Shown here: positions 1 to 7,596 of the stretch, in pieces | Layout: the number at the start of each line of letters is the position of its first letter | How positions within the stretch are numbered: the stretch's first letter is position 1 | NCBI RefSeq assembly: GCF_045862395.1 | Contig: NZ_AP023087.1 | Location: 2,294,001-2,358,000, forward strand | DNA from: Marinicellulosiphila megalodicopiae | GTDB lineage: Bacteria; Pseudomonadota; Gammaproteobacteria; Pseudomonadales; Natronospirillaceae | Direction: 5' to 3' | Length of the DNA stretch: 64,000 nucleotides | Translations under genes and position numbers: made by a program | Notes under the pieces: model-generated | What the model saw: only the letters and a program-made list of their open reading frames with translations | Databases searched by the model: none | What the model was told of the DNA's origin: nothing

Positions 1-129
1 GATGTTTGAGGCGTTCGGTTGTAGAAAAAACTCTAAGTGCGAAGAGCAAACCTTATCAAGTCACACATTGTAAGATTGGCATGGTCATTTTGATACCTTA
101 AAGGAAAACCTAAAAAGCAACCCCACAAA
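1..129. other. No recognisable gene
   Basis: AT-rich sequence upstream of the decayed cbiX fragment. I see no convincing reading frame, terminator or repeat here. It may be the remains of sequence that once continued the neighbouring locus. Confidence 0.3.
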
Positions 130-345
130 TTAAACAATCAATTCAAATGCGCAAGAGAAGTCTTTGTGCAGTCACCATCAATTTTGCTTTTTCTTCTTCT
201 AAAATTTCATCGGTAAATTGCCCCATAAAACAACAGAAAATGCCTTCACCGATCTTAGTTCTCTGTTCTTGGCTCCATTGGATGTCCGATGTGTTGGTAT
301 ACACCATGAGAATGGCCGTGGCTTTCTGTATGAGAGTAATTTAGA
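130..345 (-). pseudogene. Decayed duplicate of the 3' end of the CbiX-type chelatase gene
   Basis: This stretch aligns almost base for base, in the same orientation, with 1212-1425, the 3' end of the chelatase gene. Shared blocks include TTCTTCTAAAATTTCATC, TGCCCCATAAAACAACAG, CCGATGTGTTGGTA and ATGAGAATGGC. It carries many substitutions and a short insertion near 265-270. Similarity stops at the start of the His-rich region, so no intact gene remains. The two copies bracket the VapBC-like pair, which suggests duplication when that module arrived, or loss of the rest of a tandem gene copy. It should not be annotated as a functional CDS. Confidence 0.8.
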
Positions 346-427
346 CGAACTTATGTGAATATTTTCAAACATAAGTATCTAAAACAATCCTCACACATTT
401 TCGCAACTCACCCAATTAGCATATGCC

Positions 428-455
428 TTGTATATGCCAAAACTAATGATATACT
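428..455 (+). promoter_or_regulatory. Sigma-70-type promoter with overlapping palindromic operator for vapBC
   Basis: A -35-like TTGTAT (428-433) and a -10-like TATACT (450-455) are separated by 16 bases, about 30 bases before the antitoxin start. The sequence GTATAT (430-435) is mirrored by ATATAC (449-454), so an inverted repeat covers both promoter elements. That is the usual arrangement for autoregulation by an antitoxin-toxin complex. The assignment comes from pattern and position only. Confidence 0.45.
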
Positions 456-487
456 TCTAATAACCTAATATGAGTGTTGGAGTGGTT

Positions 488-712
488 ATGAAATTGGTTT
501 CAATTTTTAAAAATGGTAAAAATCAAGCAGTGAGAATTCCTAAAGATTTGGAGTTTGATGGGGTCAGTGAGCTTGAAATTTCTCGTGAAGGCGACACTAT
601 TATTTTACGTCCTGCTCGCCAAAATTGGCTTTCTTTACAAAATATTGAACATGCTGATGACGATTTTTTAATCGACCGCGAAGAGTCAATCTCTGATGAA
701 GGGCGATTTTAA
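488..712 (+). CDS. vapB: VapB-type antitoxin, AbrB/SpoVT-like
   Basis: A small protein of about 74 residues that should neutralise the toxin encoded next to it and repress the operon. The N-terminal half has the swapped-hairpin AbrB/MazE pattern: KLVSIFKNGKNQAVRIPKD followed by ELEISREGDTIILRP. The acidic C-terminal tail (ADDDFLIDREESISDEGRF) is typical of the toxin-wrapping segment of VapB. I chose the ATG at 488 because GGAG lies about eight bases upstream and the AbrB fold begins at once; an in-frame ATG at 470 would add six residues. The stop overlaps the toxin start by one base (TAATG), implying translational coupling. The family assignment is firm at fold level. Confidence 0.85.
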   Translation: MKLVSIFKNGKNQAVRIPKDLEFDGVSELEISREGDTIILRPARQNWLSLQNIEHADDDFLIDREESISDEGRF

Positions 713-1131
713 TGGCTAAAACTGTGTATATGTTAGACACCTGTATTTGCAGTTTTATTATGCGTGAGCAACCTTTAGAAGTGTTGCAAAAACTCCAAAA
801 TAAAGTGATGCAGCAACATCGTATCGTGATTTCTGCCGTGACTTACGCTGAAATGTGTTATGGCATTGTTGGCAAAAAAGCATCACCAAAACATAAACAA
901 TTAGTTGTTGAATTTATAAAACGAGTTGATGAAATTTTGCCATGGGACAAACTCGCAGTTGAAAGCTCTGCGTTAGTTAAAAAACAATTAAGTGATGCTG
1001 GAACTCCTATAGGAAATAACGACACAGGTATTGCTGGGCATGCTATTTCTCAGAATTGCATATTAGTCACTAATAATTTGAGAGAGTTTAATAGAGTAGA
1101 AGGTTTAAATGTTGAGGACTGGGTGCATTAG
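712..1131 (+). CDS. vapC: VapC-type PIN-domain ribonuclease toxin
   Basis: A 139-residue PIN-domain protein, the usual VapC length. Acidic active-site residues are visible: Asp in YMLDTCICS near residue 9, Glu in TYAEMCYG near 47, Asp in GNNDTGIAGHA near 103, and the late LVTNNLREFNRVEGL segment typical of the VapC C-terminus. PIN toxins are Mg-dependent ribonucleases that cut tRNA or rRNA when the antitoxin is degraded. The gene overlaps vapB by one base and ends just before a bidirectional terminator. The catalytic residues look intact, so the module is probably active. Its target cannot be read from sequence. Confidence 0.88.
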   Translation: MAKTVYMLDTCICSFIMREQPLEVLQKLQNKVMQQHRIVISAVTYAEMCYGIVGKKASPKHKQLVVEFIKRVDEILPWDKLAVESSALVKKQLSDAGTPIGNNDTGIAGHAISQNCILVTNNLREFNRVEGLNVEDWVH

Positions 1132-1179
1132 TTAGCTTTATTAACCTGAAGTACAACCATCAAAACCATCCCCGCAAAC

Positions 1180-1207
1180 AAAAAAACCAGCAAAAGCTGG
1201 TTTTTTT
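1180..1207. terminator. Bidirectional intrinsic terminator between vapC and cbiX
   Basis: An AACCAGC/GCTGGTT stem with a short AAAA loop is flanked by an A-run on the left and a T-run on the right. It can terminate both the plus-strand toxin operon and the minus-strand chelatase gene. Confidence 0.85.
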
Positions 1208-1223
1208 ATATCAAATCAAACAA

Positions 1224-2423
1224 TCACTTCAAATGCGCAAATGCAGTCTTGGTGCAATCGCCATCAATTTTAGATTTCTCTTCTTCTAAAATTTCATCAG
1301 TGAACTGCCCCATAAAACAACAGCATATACCTTCGCCAATCATGGTTCTTGGCCCCATTGGGTGGCCGATGTGTTGGTAGACCCCATGAGAATGGCTGTG
1401 GCTTTCTGCATGAGAGTGGTTATGGTCGTGGGAATGACTGTGAGTTTGATCAGCGCTGTGATCATGGCTATGTTCGTGCCCATGTTGGTGAGAATGACTA
1501 TGATCATGGGCATGTTCATGATCTGATTTTGATTCACCTTGTGTATCGTCTTGTGGGTCGACAAATTCTGCATGGTGATGATGAATGTCTACATCGCCAG
1601 CTGCCAATCTGCGTTTGAATGAGTGCATTAATGACTCTTCACCTGCAGGTAGTTCACCTGACATGATTTCTTCAACACGGTTTTGGAACGCGTCAATGAC
1701 TTTTGAATGATCACTCAAATAAGGCGTTTGGATGAATTCGATACTTGGATTAGCTTGTGCCACTTTGTCTACGTAACCGGCAATTCGTTTGATTAAACGA
1801 CCCGTAAATAAGAAGTAGGGCGCAACGACGATGCGTTTGTAACCTAACTTCATTAGGTTTTCTAAACCCACACCTACTGATGGATAGGTAACGCCTGAAT
1901 ACACGGTGTCGGCCCAGCCAAAGCCCATGTTTTCGTTGACTATACGAGTCAGTTTGGCTGCTTCAGCATTGGCTTGTGTGTCTGATGTGCCACGGCCAAC
2001 GACTACTAATAATGTGTCGTATAGATTTTCTGGTGGGTTTTGTGGATCTAGGCCCATTGATTCGTAAATACGTGCTTGAAAGGCTTCGATCATGTCGTCT
2101 TGTAAGCCTAATTCACGACCGTATGTGACGTTTAAATTGGGTTGTTTGTCTTCAAATGTAGTTAATACCGAGGGTATGTCATTTTTGGCATGAGTAGCGG
2201 CAAACAACATACCTGGCACTGCAAATATTTCTTCAACGCCTTGGTTGATAAGGCTGTTTAATCCCATATGAATGTTGGGAGCTGAAAATTCTAAAAAGCC
2301 GTATTCAACGGGAATGTCTGGGTAACGCAGTTTTAAGCCTTTGGCCACTAAACCAAATTCACGCTCTGCGTCTTTATCACGGCTGCCGTGACCACAAATC
2401 ATAATGCCTTGTTTTTTGCTCAT
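1224..2423 (-). CDS. cbiX: CbiX-type sirohydrochlorin cobaltochelatase with His-rich segment
   Basis: Class II chelatase predicted to insert a metal, classically cobalt, into sirohydrochlorin in cobalamin synthesis or a related tetrapyrrole route. At 399 residues it has two CbiX repeats: the first begins IMICGHGSRDKDAEREF with the active-site-type His, and the second begins with LLVVVGRGTSDTQANAEA. After about residue 270 a long segment is dominated by His, Asp and Ser (HDHSHSHQHGHEHSHDH), likely a metal store or buffer. The C-terminus has a Cys cluster (GEGICCCFMGQF) that could hold metal or an Fe-S cluster. No other cobalamin gene is near. The last part of the gene is duplicated, decayed, at 130-345. 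An Ni or Fe role cannot be excluded. Confidence 0.85.
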   Translation of the reverse strand: MSKKQGIMICGHGSRDKDAEREFGLVAKGLKLRYPDIPVEYGFLEFSAPNIHMGLNSLINQGVEEIFAVPGMLFAATHAKNDIPSVLTTFEDKQPNLNVTYGRELGLQDDMIEAFQARIYESMGLDPQNPPENLYDTLLVVVGRGTSDTQANAEAAKLTRIVNENMGFGWADTVYSGVTYPSVGVGLENLMKLGYKRIVVAPYFLFTGRLIKRIAGYVDKVAQANPSIEFIQTPYLSDHSKVIDAFQNRVEEIMSGELPAGEESLMHSFKRRLAAGDVDIHHHHAEFVDPQDDTQGESKSDHEHAHDHSHSHQHGHEHSHDHSADQTHSHSHDHNHSHAESHSHSHGVYQHIGHPMGPRTMIGEGICCCFMGQFTDEILEEEKSKIDGDCTKTAFAHLK

Positions 2424-2790
2424 GTATTTTCTCTTTTTTGGATCGACTTGAACGCGTCTTACTTTTGCGCGGACAAGTTTTAATTAAGATTTTGCTGCTA
2501 TATCGTTAAATCAACAACTGAAAATGGGTACATTCAATAAAAATGAATGGATTTAATGAGTGAGCGATGTCACATCTAAATCACGTGGCACATTATCGCG
2601 CATACTGTCTGGATAAACTAGCGAAGGGCATGCTCATATAGAGTTTTTTTAGGTATTTCTTTTAAAAACAACAAGCTTGAGTAGGTTTAGCATTCATCAC
2701 TTTTCAATCCGTTTAACGTGAATACTTATTTATTGATAATCCAAGTCAACCAAGGATAATACTCTTCAACTTTACCCAGAATTTACCGCC
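2424..2790. other. Intergenic region between divergent cbiX and rsuA
   Basis: About 370 bases separating two divergent genes, so it should hold both promoters. I see a CRP-like palindrome at 2559-2574 and a small hairpin (CATTCAATAAAAATGAATG, near 2531-2549). I found no recognisable cobalamin riboswitch and no further gene. Confidence 0.4.
2559..2574. promoter_or_regulatory. Possible CRP/Vfr-like binding site
   Basis: AGTGA-N6-TCACA differs by one base from the CRP half-site pattern TGTGA-N6-TCACA. It lies about 136 bases upstream of the cbiX start and 217 bases upstream of rsuA, in a region that must contain both promoters. This rests on a motif match only. Confidence 0.3.
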
Positions 2791-3480
2791 ATGCGCTTAG
2801 ATAAATTCATCTGCAAAAGCACCGATTTAACCAAAGCTGATGCTATCCAACGGATACACATGGGCAATGTGAGCGTTAACGGTGAGGTCATCACCATTGA
2901 GTCTACTCAAGTTCACGAAAACAATACTGTGCTTTTAAATGGCGTTAAGTTAATCACTCGTGCGTTTCGTTATTTATTAATGCACAAACCTGTTGATACG
3001 GTTTGCTCAAATGTGGATCAAGCGTACCCTTCGTTGTTTACATTATTAGAGATTGAAAACAAATCAGAGCTGCATATTGCAGGTAGATTAGATGCCGATA
3101 CGACTGGCTTGGTTTTGATCACCGATGATGGTCGCTGGAGTTTTAATATTACGCTGCCTGAAATGCAATGCAGTAAAGTATACAGAGTGGGGTTGTCACG
3201 TGACATTCAAGAGGATGTGGCCCTTAAGTTTGAACAAGGCGTGCAATTACAAGGTGAAACAGGTTTAACTTTGCCTGCAAAACTAGACACTATTTCACCA
3301 AGAGAGGTGTTATTAACGATTACAGAAGGCAAGTATCATCAAGTAAAACGCATGTTTGCCAAGGTTGGTAATCGAGTGGTTAAATTGCACAGAGAGAAAA
3401 TAGGACAAATCAGTTTGGATGTTGAGGTGGGACAATGGCGTTATTTAACAGATGCTGAGATTGCGTTGTTTCGATCTTAA
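2791..3480 (+). CDS. rsuA: 16S rRNA pseudouridine(516) synthase RsuA
   Basis: A 229-residue pseudouridine synthase of the RsuA/RluB/E/F family. An S4-type RNA-binding domain opens the protein (MRLDKFICKS through GEVITIES, about residues 1-60). The catalytic signature GRLDADTTGLVLITDDG follows, with Asp at about residue 101, matching the catalytic Asp102 of E. coli RsuA. Later family motifs such as GKYHQVKRMFAKVGNRVVKLHR are present. It should convert U516 of 16S rRNA to pseudouridine during 30S assembly. It converges with the MmcQ-family gene, the stops lying 12 bases apart. RsuA is preferred over RluE or RluF because of length and the S4 domain, but these paralogues are close. Confidence 0.85.
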   Translation: MRLDKFICKSTDLTKADAIQRIHMGNVSVNGEVITIESTQVHENNTVLLNGVKLITRAFRYLLMHKPVDTVCSNVDQAYPSLFTLLEIENKSELHIAGRLDADTTGLVLITDDGRWSFNITLPEMQCSKVYRVGLSRDIQEDVALKFEQGVQLQGETGLTLPAKLDTISPREVLLTITEGKYHQVKRMFAKVGNRVVKLHREKIGQISLDVEVGQWRYLTDAEIALFRS

Positions 3481-3492
3481 TTCATTAGAATG

Positions 3493-3855
3493 TTATTGAA
3501 TCAAACCTAATTCCCTTTGTTTTTTCTTAGACAATGCTTGGGCAATCAATGCATGGGAATCTTGAATATATTGCTTTAACTCTTTGTCTTTCATTTCACA
3601 GTCATCAAAACGTTGAATCCATTTAAATCCACGGGACGCCAAGTAAGGTGCAGGTTGACAGCCTGGGTGGTCCTTTAAAATATCAAAATTCAAGTCAGTA
3701 GTTTTAAAAGTGACTGAAAGTTGTTCATTTTTATTCCAACCTGCAATAGCAAATACTTTACCGCCCACTTTCCACACTTGCGCGTTGCCCCATTGCTCTA
3801 CAAAGGTGGTGGCTGTTAGATTTTTGCAAAATTCATTAAATTGGTCTTTTGTCAT
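3493..3855 (-). CDS. MmcQ/YjbR family protein
   Basis: A 120-residue single-domain protein with the MmcQ/YjbR (DUF419) signatures: a start of MTKDQFNEFCKNLTATT, a WKVGGKVFAIAGW strand pair, and the late LASRGFKWIQRF segment, where family members carry a conserved aromatic-rich turn. The fold resembles the double-wing DNA-binding motif of CyaY-like proteins, but no reaction is established for the family. It is a single gene convergent with rsuA. The product function remains unknown. Confidence 0.75.
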   Translation of the reverse strand: MTKDQFNEFCKNLTATTFVEQWGNAQVWKVGGKVFAIAGWNKNEQLSVTFKTTDLNFDILKDHPGCQPAPYLASRGFKWIQRFDDCEMKDKELKQYIQDSHALIAQALSKKKQRELGLIQ

Positions 3856-4051
3856 TCGTGTTTTCTCTTTTTTAACAAAATGATTTTTATAGAATGATTA
3901 TACTTGCTAAATTACCGCAATTTTAAAGTTTAAATATAGAGGCATCACTTGTTCGATTCATTACTTTAAAATAACAATCATCTGTTTTTGGTGATTGATT
4001 GAAGCTTTGTGATTGTGAAAGCCTTTCTTGTAGATAGTAATTTGGCATAAA

Positions 4052-4081
4052 AAAAGGCCACTTCAAATGAAGCGACCTTTT
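4052..4081 (-). terminator. Intrinsic terminator after the TAXI-like operon
   Basis: Read on the minus strand, AAAAGGTCGCTTCA pairs imperfectly with TGAAGTGGCCTTTT, and a T-run follows. It lies 27 bases past the stop of the TAXI-like gene. Confidence 0.75.
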
Positions 4082-4107
4082 ACTAAATCAATCATAAAAT
4101 ATTTAAA

Positions 4108-5055
4108 TTAATCGTTTAATTTAAAATAAGTCCAGTTGATTGAATCGTTTGATTCATACATTTCAGCAGCAGATTCCCAGTTAGGGTTAGTATCAAAATC
4201 ATCGGCTAAGTCATAAATTGATTCATCTAAACAGGTCGCTAAATCAATTGATAATTGGTTTTTAGATTCTTTTCTGAATTTTTTAGCAACTAATAATGCT
4301 TGAACACCCACTGATGGAATAACAACCAATTTGCCACCAATGTTATAAGTTAGGTTTGATTTAACATAAAACGGCGCTTTTTCAGCTAATTCTAAATAAT
4401 TGATCGACACTAATGTATAACGATTTGTTTTAAGAATATTTTCAACGGCTGCGTAAGGCTGGCCACCGACCAATAAAAATGGAATCGTTGGAGAAGCTCT
4501 TTGACCTTCAGGTATTTCAACAATATTTAAATTTAGGTTATAAAAAGAACTTAACGCTTTTAATGAAACTAACGATCCACCCCAGCTGCCCACTGTTTGA
4601 CCAATTAAGGTTTCAAGCTTCAATGCAACGGTTTCTTCTTCATCAGATTTTGAACTGAACCAACCGCCAGATTTTTCTTCTTCACCTTCAGGCTTCCAAT
4701 TATTTGGGAAAATCAAATGGAAGGATTCAGTATGCAAACCAGAAATGATACCGATACTGTTTTGGTTTACTTTGTTTGGGGTGGTTTTTGCGTAGTATTT
4801 TAGTACATCAACTTGCACAATACCGCCATAAAAACGTTTATTCATCATGCCATCAATATTATCAATGCTTCCGCCTGATGCTGTATTTACTAATACATCG
4901 TCACCTGATTCGGGTGCACACCAGTCTTCACTAATGATGTCGTTCATCATTGCATAGTAATTACCCGTAACCGAGCCCGATCCAAATGGTAGTTCGCCTG
5001 CTGATGCGATGGTTGTGAATATTAAAGTTGATAAAATAATTATGAGTTTACGCAT
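4108..5055 (-). CDS. TAXI-like periplasmic solute-binding protein, orphan
   Basis: A 315-residue exported protein with a clear signal peptide (MRKLIIILSTLIFTTIASA). The mature start LPFGSGSVTGNYYAMMNDII and the later NTASGGSIDNIDGMMNKRFYGGIVQVDVLKYY match the TAXI subfamily of TRAP transporter binding proteins, with the GTGS..GVYY and GS..N...L motifs followed by the QxD element. A Ser/Glu-rich insertion near residues 124-140 (GEEEKSGGWFSSKSDEEE) is unusual. No TRAP permease gene lies nearby. It is the last gene of a three-gene operon with a small membrane protein and a coiled-coil membrane protein, so it may act as a sensor or partner of those proteins instead of a transporter subunit. The ligand is unknown. 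Confidence 0.7.
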   Translation of the reverse strand: MRKLIIILSTLIFTTIASAGELPFGSGSVTGNYYAMMNDIISEDWCAPESGDDVLVNTASGGSIDNIDGMMNKRFYGGIVQVDVLKYYAKTTPNKVNQNSIGIISGLHTESFHLIFPNNWKPEGEEEKSGGWFSSKSDEEETVALKLETLIGQTVGSWGGSLVSLKALSSFYNLNLNIVEIPEGQRASPTIPFLLVGGQPYAAVENILKTNRYTLVSINYLELAEKAPFYVKSNLTYNIGGKLVVIPSVGVQALLVAKKFRKESKNQLSIDLATCLDESIYDLADDFDTNPNWESAAEMYESNDSINWTYFKLND

Positions 5056-5067
5056 GATAATTTCCTA

Positions 5068-5247
5068 TTAAAAAAGTGATTCTTGTGATTGAGGTTGTTG
5101 CTGCCTAGGTTTTGTTTCTGAATTTCCCATTGGAGATCCAAAAAAAGCCGTAGCCACAATTAAACCTACACAAATTAAGGCACAAACTAAAAAAGTTGAG
5201 ATAAGAAGTTTAGAGCTCGTTTGCATTTTTGGGTCTTGATCTGACAT
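5068..5247 (-). CDS. Small single-pass membrane protein (59 aa)
   Basis: A 59-residue frame between the coiled-coil protein gene and the TAXI-like gene, 14 bases from the first and 12 from the second. The protein starts MSDQDPKMQTSSK, followed by a hydrophobic segment (LLISTFLVCALICVGLIVAT, about residues 14-33) and a Gln-rich polar tail (KPRQQQPQSQESLF). A purine-rich TAGGAAA stands before the ATG, and the same motif precedes the next gene, which supports translation. It is likely a bitopic inner-membrane protein with the tail outside. I know no family for it; the operon position is the main evidence that it is real. Confidence 0.65.
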   Translation of the reverse strand: MSDQDPKMQTSSKLLISTFLVCALICVGLIVATAFFGSPMGNSETKPRQQQPQSQESLF

Positions 5248-5261
5248 GTGAAATTTCCTAT

Positions 5262-6005
5262 TTAGCTTGATCGTTCAGCAATGCGTAACGCATCTTCAAC
5301 GCTGGATTCTAGTTTTATGGTTGCTGTGTAAAATTCTTCTTCAATGGCTTCAAACGCAGTTAAGGACAACATATTGTCTAATGCGTTATCAAATGTTGCA
5401 CTGGTTGCGTCAATGACTTGATTCGCCATATCGGATATTTTCTTCATTTTTAAATGTTGTTCTACTTTTGTTTTAAACGCTTGGGATTGGTCGTTGCGTA
5501 ACTCAACAATTTTAGATGCATTTTCTGCTGCAGGTTCTAATACTGCTAGATTTTCTTTAGCAAATTTTAAAACTGGGGAATCAGGCGCTTCATTTTTAAT
5601 CTCGTTTTGAATTTTACGAATGGCACCTTTTAGCATGTCACGTGCATTAGCAGCAACTTTAATCGACTCTTCTTTGGCAATGGCCATATTTTGCAATTGA
5701 ACGTCTGCATTTTCAGAAGCTTCTTTGATTTGACGCGCTAAAGCTGCGTTTCTAAAGCGTTGCTTAATATATTTGTCATTCGCGCGAATGTAATAAAACC
5801 CAAACCAAATTGCTGGCAAAATGATTGCAGCTGCTACTAACGCAATTAACCCCGTTAATATTTGTACTGCAAAATAAGTAAACAAAAATAAACCTAAAAT
5901 TGAAGCAACAAAGGCAATATTTCGTTTATGAGGTGTAATTTCTTCTTTCGCTTGGGCTTTAAGCGTATTGATGACGTTTTTATTTTCTTGTAAAAAATCC
6001 GACAT
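5262..6005 (-). CDS. Membrane-anchored coiled-coil protein of unknown function
   Basis: 247 residues. A short charged N-terminus leads into two closely spaced hydrophobic segments (about 29-48 and 52-72; NIAFVASILGLFLFTYFAVQ and GLIALVAAAIILPAIWFGF), then a long Ala/Glu/Lys-rich helical region (about 78-247) likely to form a cytoplasmic coiled coil. It is the first gene of the operon that ends with the TAXI-like binding protein. The architecture is loosely similar to membrane-stress scaffold proteins, but I see no diagnostic PspA or band-7 motif. Function not assigned. Confidence 0.6.
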   Translation of the reverse strand: MSDFLQENKNVINTLKAQAKEEITPHKRNIAFVASILGLFLFTYFAVQILTGLIALVAAAIILPAIWFGFYYIRANDKYIKQRFRNAALARQIKEASENADVQLQNMAIAKEESIKVAANARDMLKGAIRKIQNEIKNEAPDSPVLKFAKENLAVLEPAAENASKIVELRNDQSQAFKTKVEQHLKMKKISDMANQVIDATSATFDNALDNMLSLTAFEAIEEEFYTATIKLESSVEDALRIAERSS

Positions 6006-6468
6006 TTTATCTCCGATTGTCTAAAGTTTTTTGACTAAAGATGCTTTAGTCCTTTTAAGTTGAATTTTAAATCTATCATGTCTCGATACTTTGTTACCAA
6101 ATGTAAAAAAGTGAGAATAGATTGATTATATTGTTTCGTTGTTTAACACACAATCAAAAGCCTGTACTTTTTAAAGATGAGGTGAAGTGTTTATAATGAT
6201 CAAATTTCCAAAGTGTCATTCATTTAATTGTTATTGTTTGGATAACGTTTTTTCAAAAACGCGTGCGACATAATATGTCTCAAGACATATTATGTCAATT
6301 GTCGCATTTGATTTTTTAACGTTGACTGTAACTTGGAATTTAAACTCTCACTTTTAAACTTTCAGTTTATTATTCAAAATTATGATTTAAAAGTGATAAT
6401 TGTCATACTTTTAGCGAGTATAAGTTCATTTTTTGATCGAGATTAAACTTCAAATAAAGGAAATTTTA
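6006..6468. other. Intergenic region with a perfect 30-bp palindrome
   Basis: About 460 bases between divergent genes. The notable element is the palindrome at 6267-6296, listed separately. Otherwise the sequence is AT-rich; no further gene is seen. The promoters of both neighbours should lie here. Confidence 0.5.
6267..6296. repeat. Perfect inverted repeat, 14-bp arms
   Basis: GACATAATATGTCT and its exact reverse complement are separated by two bases (CA). An outer pair, TGCGACA at 6264-6270 and TGTCGCA a few bases past the right arm, could form an alternative longer pairing. There is no immediate T-run, and the element lies about 173 bases before the kinase start and 262 bases before the coiled-coil gene, so an operator is more likely than a terminator. 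Confidence 0.8.
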
Positions 6469-7245
6469 ATGTTAGAACTTTCAGGTGGTCGTGAAGATGC
6501 CATTTATTTATCAGAAAACCAAGTGCATCGTCCCTTAAATCCGTGGTCTAGCTCCATGCATAAATTATTAATATATTTACATGAAAACGGATTTACCCAA
6601 TGTCCCAAATTTATTCGAACAGAATCTAATCAAGAGATTTTAAGTTTTATAGAAGGGGGCAGCTATAACTACCCTTTAGTGGGAGAAATTGCATCACTTG
6701 AAGTTTTAATCAGTGCTGCAAAAACATTGAAAGCTTTTCATGAACAGTCTGCGAAATTCATCCAAAGCACTCAAGTAGAGTCATTGCCTTGGATGTTAGA
6801 TTTACAAAGCCCTATTGAAGTTGTATGCCATGGCGATTTTGCACCTTATAATGTTGCAATCAAAAATAATCAGGTTACAGGTATTTTTGATTTTGACACC
6901 TGCCATCCAGCACCAAAACTATGGGATATTGCCTATGCAGTGTATTGTTGGGCGCCGTTTAAAACTAAAACAGATGATGCTTTGGGCACTTTAAATGAAC
7001 AAATACATAGAGCTAAAGTATTTTGCGATGCTTATGATCTAAGTCAAAAAGAGCGTGTCGAATTAGTAACAATGATGATAAAACGCCTAGAAGCATTGGT
7101 GAAATTTATGATAAATCAGGCTGACCTACAGGACATTCAGTTTCAAAGAAATATACAAGATGAACATCATTTAAGTTATTTGTCCGATATTGAATATTTG
7201 AAACTGCATGCCGATTTAATTCGAAAGGGTATTTTAACTAACTAA
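6469..7245 (+). CDS. APH-family phosphotransferase
   Basis: A 258-residue protein of the aminoglycoside phosphotransferase/choline kinase fold. The catalytic loop is CHGDFAPYNVAI, with the Brenner-motif Asp, and the metal-binding segment is GIFDFDTCHPAPKLWDIAYA, both in the usual spacing. The N-terminal lobe is short. Such kinases phosphorylate small hydroxylated substrates such as choline, homoserine, sugars or drugs; nothing here identifies the substrate, so resistance should not be assumed. I start at 6469 because AAAGGAAA lies just upstream; an in-frame ATG at 6433 has no such site. It is an isolated gene with no kinase-linked pathway beside it. Confidence 0.75.
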   Translation: MLELSGGREDAIYLSENQVHRPLNPWSSSMHKLLIYLHENGFTQCPKFIRTESNQEILSFIEGGSYNYPLVGEIASLEVLISAAKTLKAFHEQSAKFIQSTQVESLPWMLDLQSPIEVVCHGDFAPYNVAIKNNQVTGIFDFDTCHPAPKLWDIAYAVYCWAPFKTKTDDALGTLNEQIHRAKVFCDAYDLSQKERVELVTMMIKRLEALVKFMINQADLQDIQFQRNIQDEHHLSYLSDIEYLKLHADLIRKGILTN

Positions 7246-7249
7246 TTAA

Positions 7250-7478
7250 TTGATTACATTTAAATCAACAGATGAAAGTATTGTTCAACAAATAAAAATT
7301 CTATTAAAAATCGTATGGTATTGAGAAAGCTTGGCAACATGAAGTACCTGAATTTGTATTATTAGGTAGCAACAGTTGCAAGTCTATTTCTGGTCCAGAA
7401 AATCGATCTGGAAATAAAAAAGTTGGACACACTCATTTAGTGAGAGTTGATTTGAATCTGATGCTACAAATTAAATAG
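7250..7478 (+). pseudogene. Frameshifted coding remnant, unidentified
   Basis: Two adjoining open stretches in different frames look protein-like. The first, from about 7250, reads ITFKSTDESIVQQIKILLK. The second, 7314-7478, reads YGIEKAWQHEVPEFVLLGS and continues to a TAG at 7476. A single frameshift near 7310 would join them into about 75 residues. I do not recognise the family. It may be a decayed short gene, a sequencing error in a real one, or chance. Confidence 0.35.
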
Positions 7479-7596
7479 AGGATATCGAGTTAGAGTCCGT
7501 TCAAATTATATTCTAATTTCAATAACTTCAATAACTGCTCTTTGGCTGTCCTTATTTTTAAAAAATCGTTACTATTCACTTTTTTTATGAGTAATT

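Noticed and set aside
147..344. Open frame on the plus strand across the left cbiX-like segment
   Set aside because: It is antisense to a decayed copy of the cbiX 3' end and has no protein-like pattern of its own.
1349..1618. Plus-strand open frame across the His-rich region of cbiX
   Set aside because: It arises from the low-complexity His codons on the other strand.
2424..2790. Cobalamin riboswitch upstream of cbiX
   Set aside because: I could not find the conserved B12-box or the expected long-stem arrangement.
6469..7245. Aminoglycoside-resistance gene
   Set aside because: Only the broad APH fold is visible; substrate-specific residues are not recognisable and there is no mobile resistance context.
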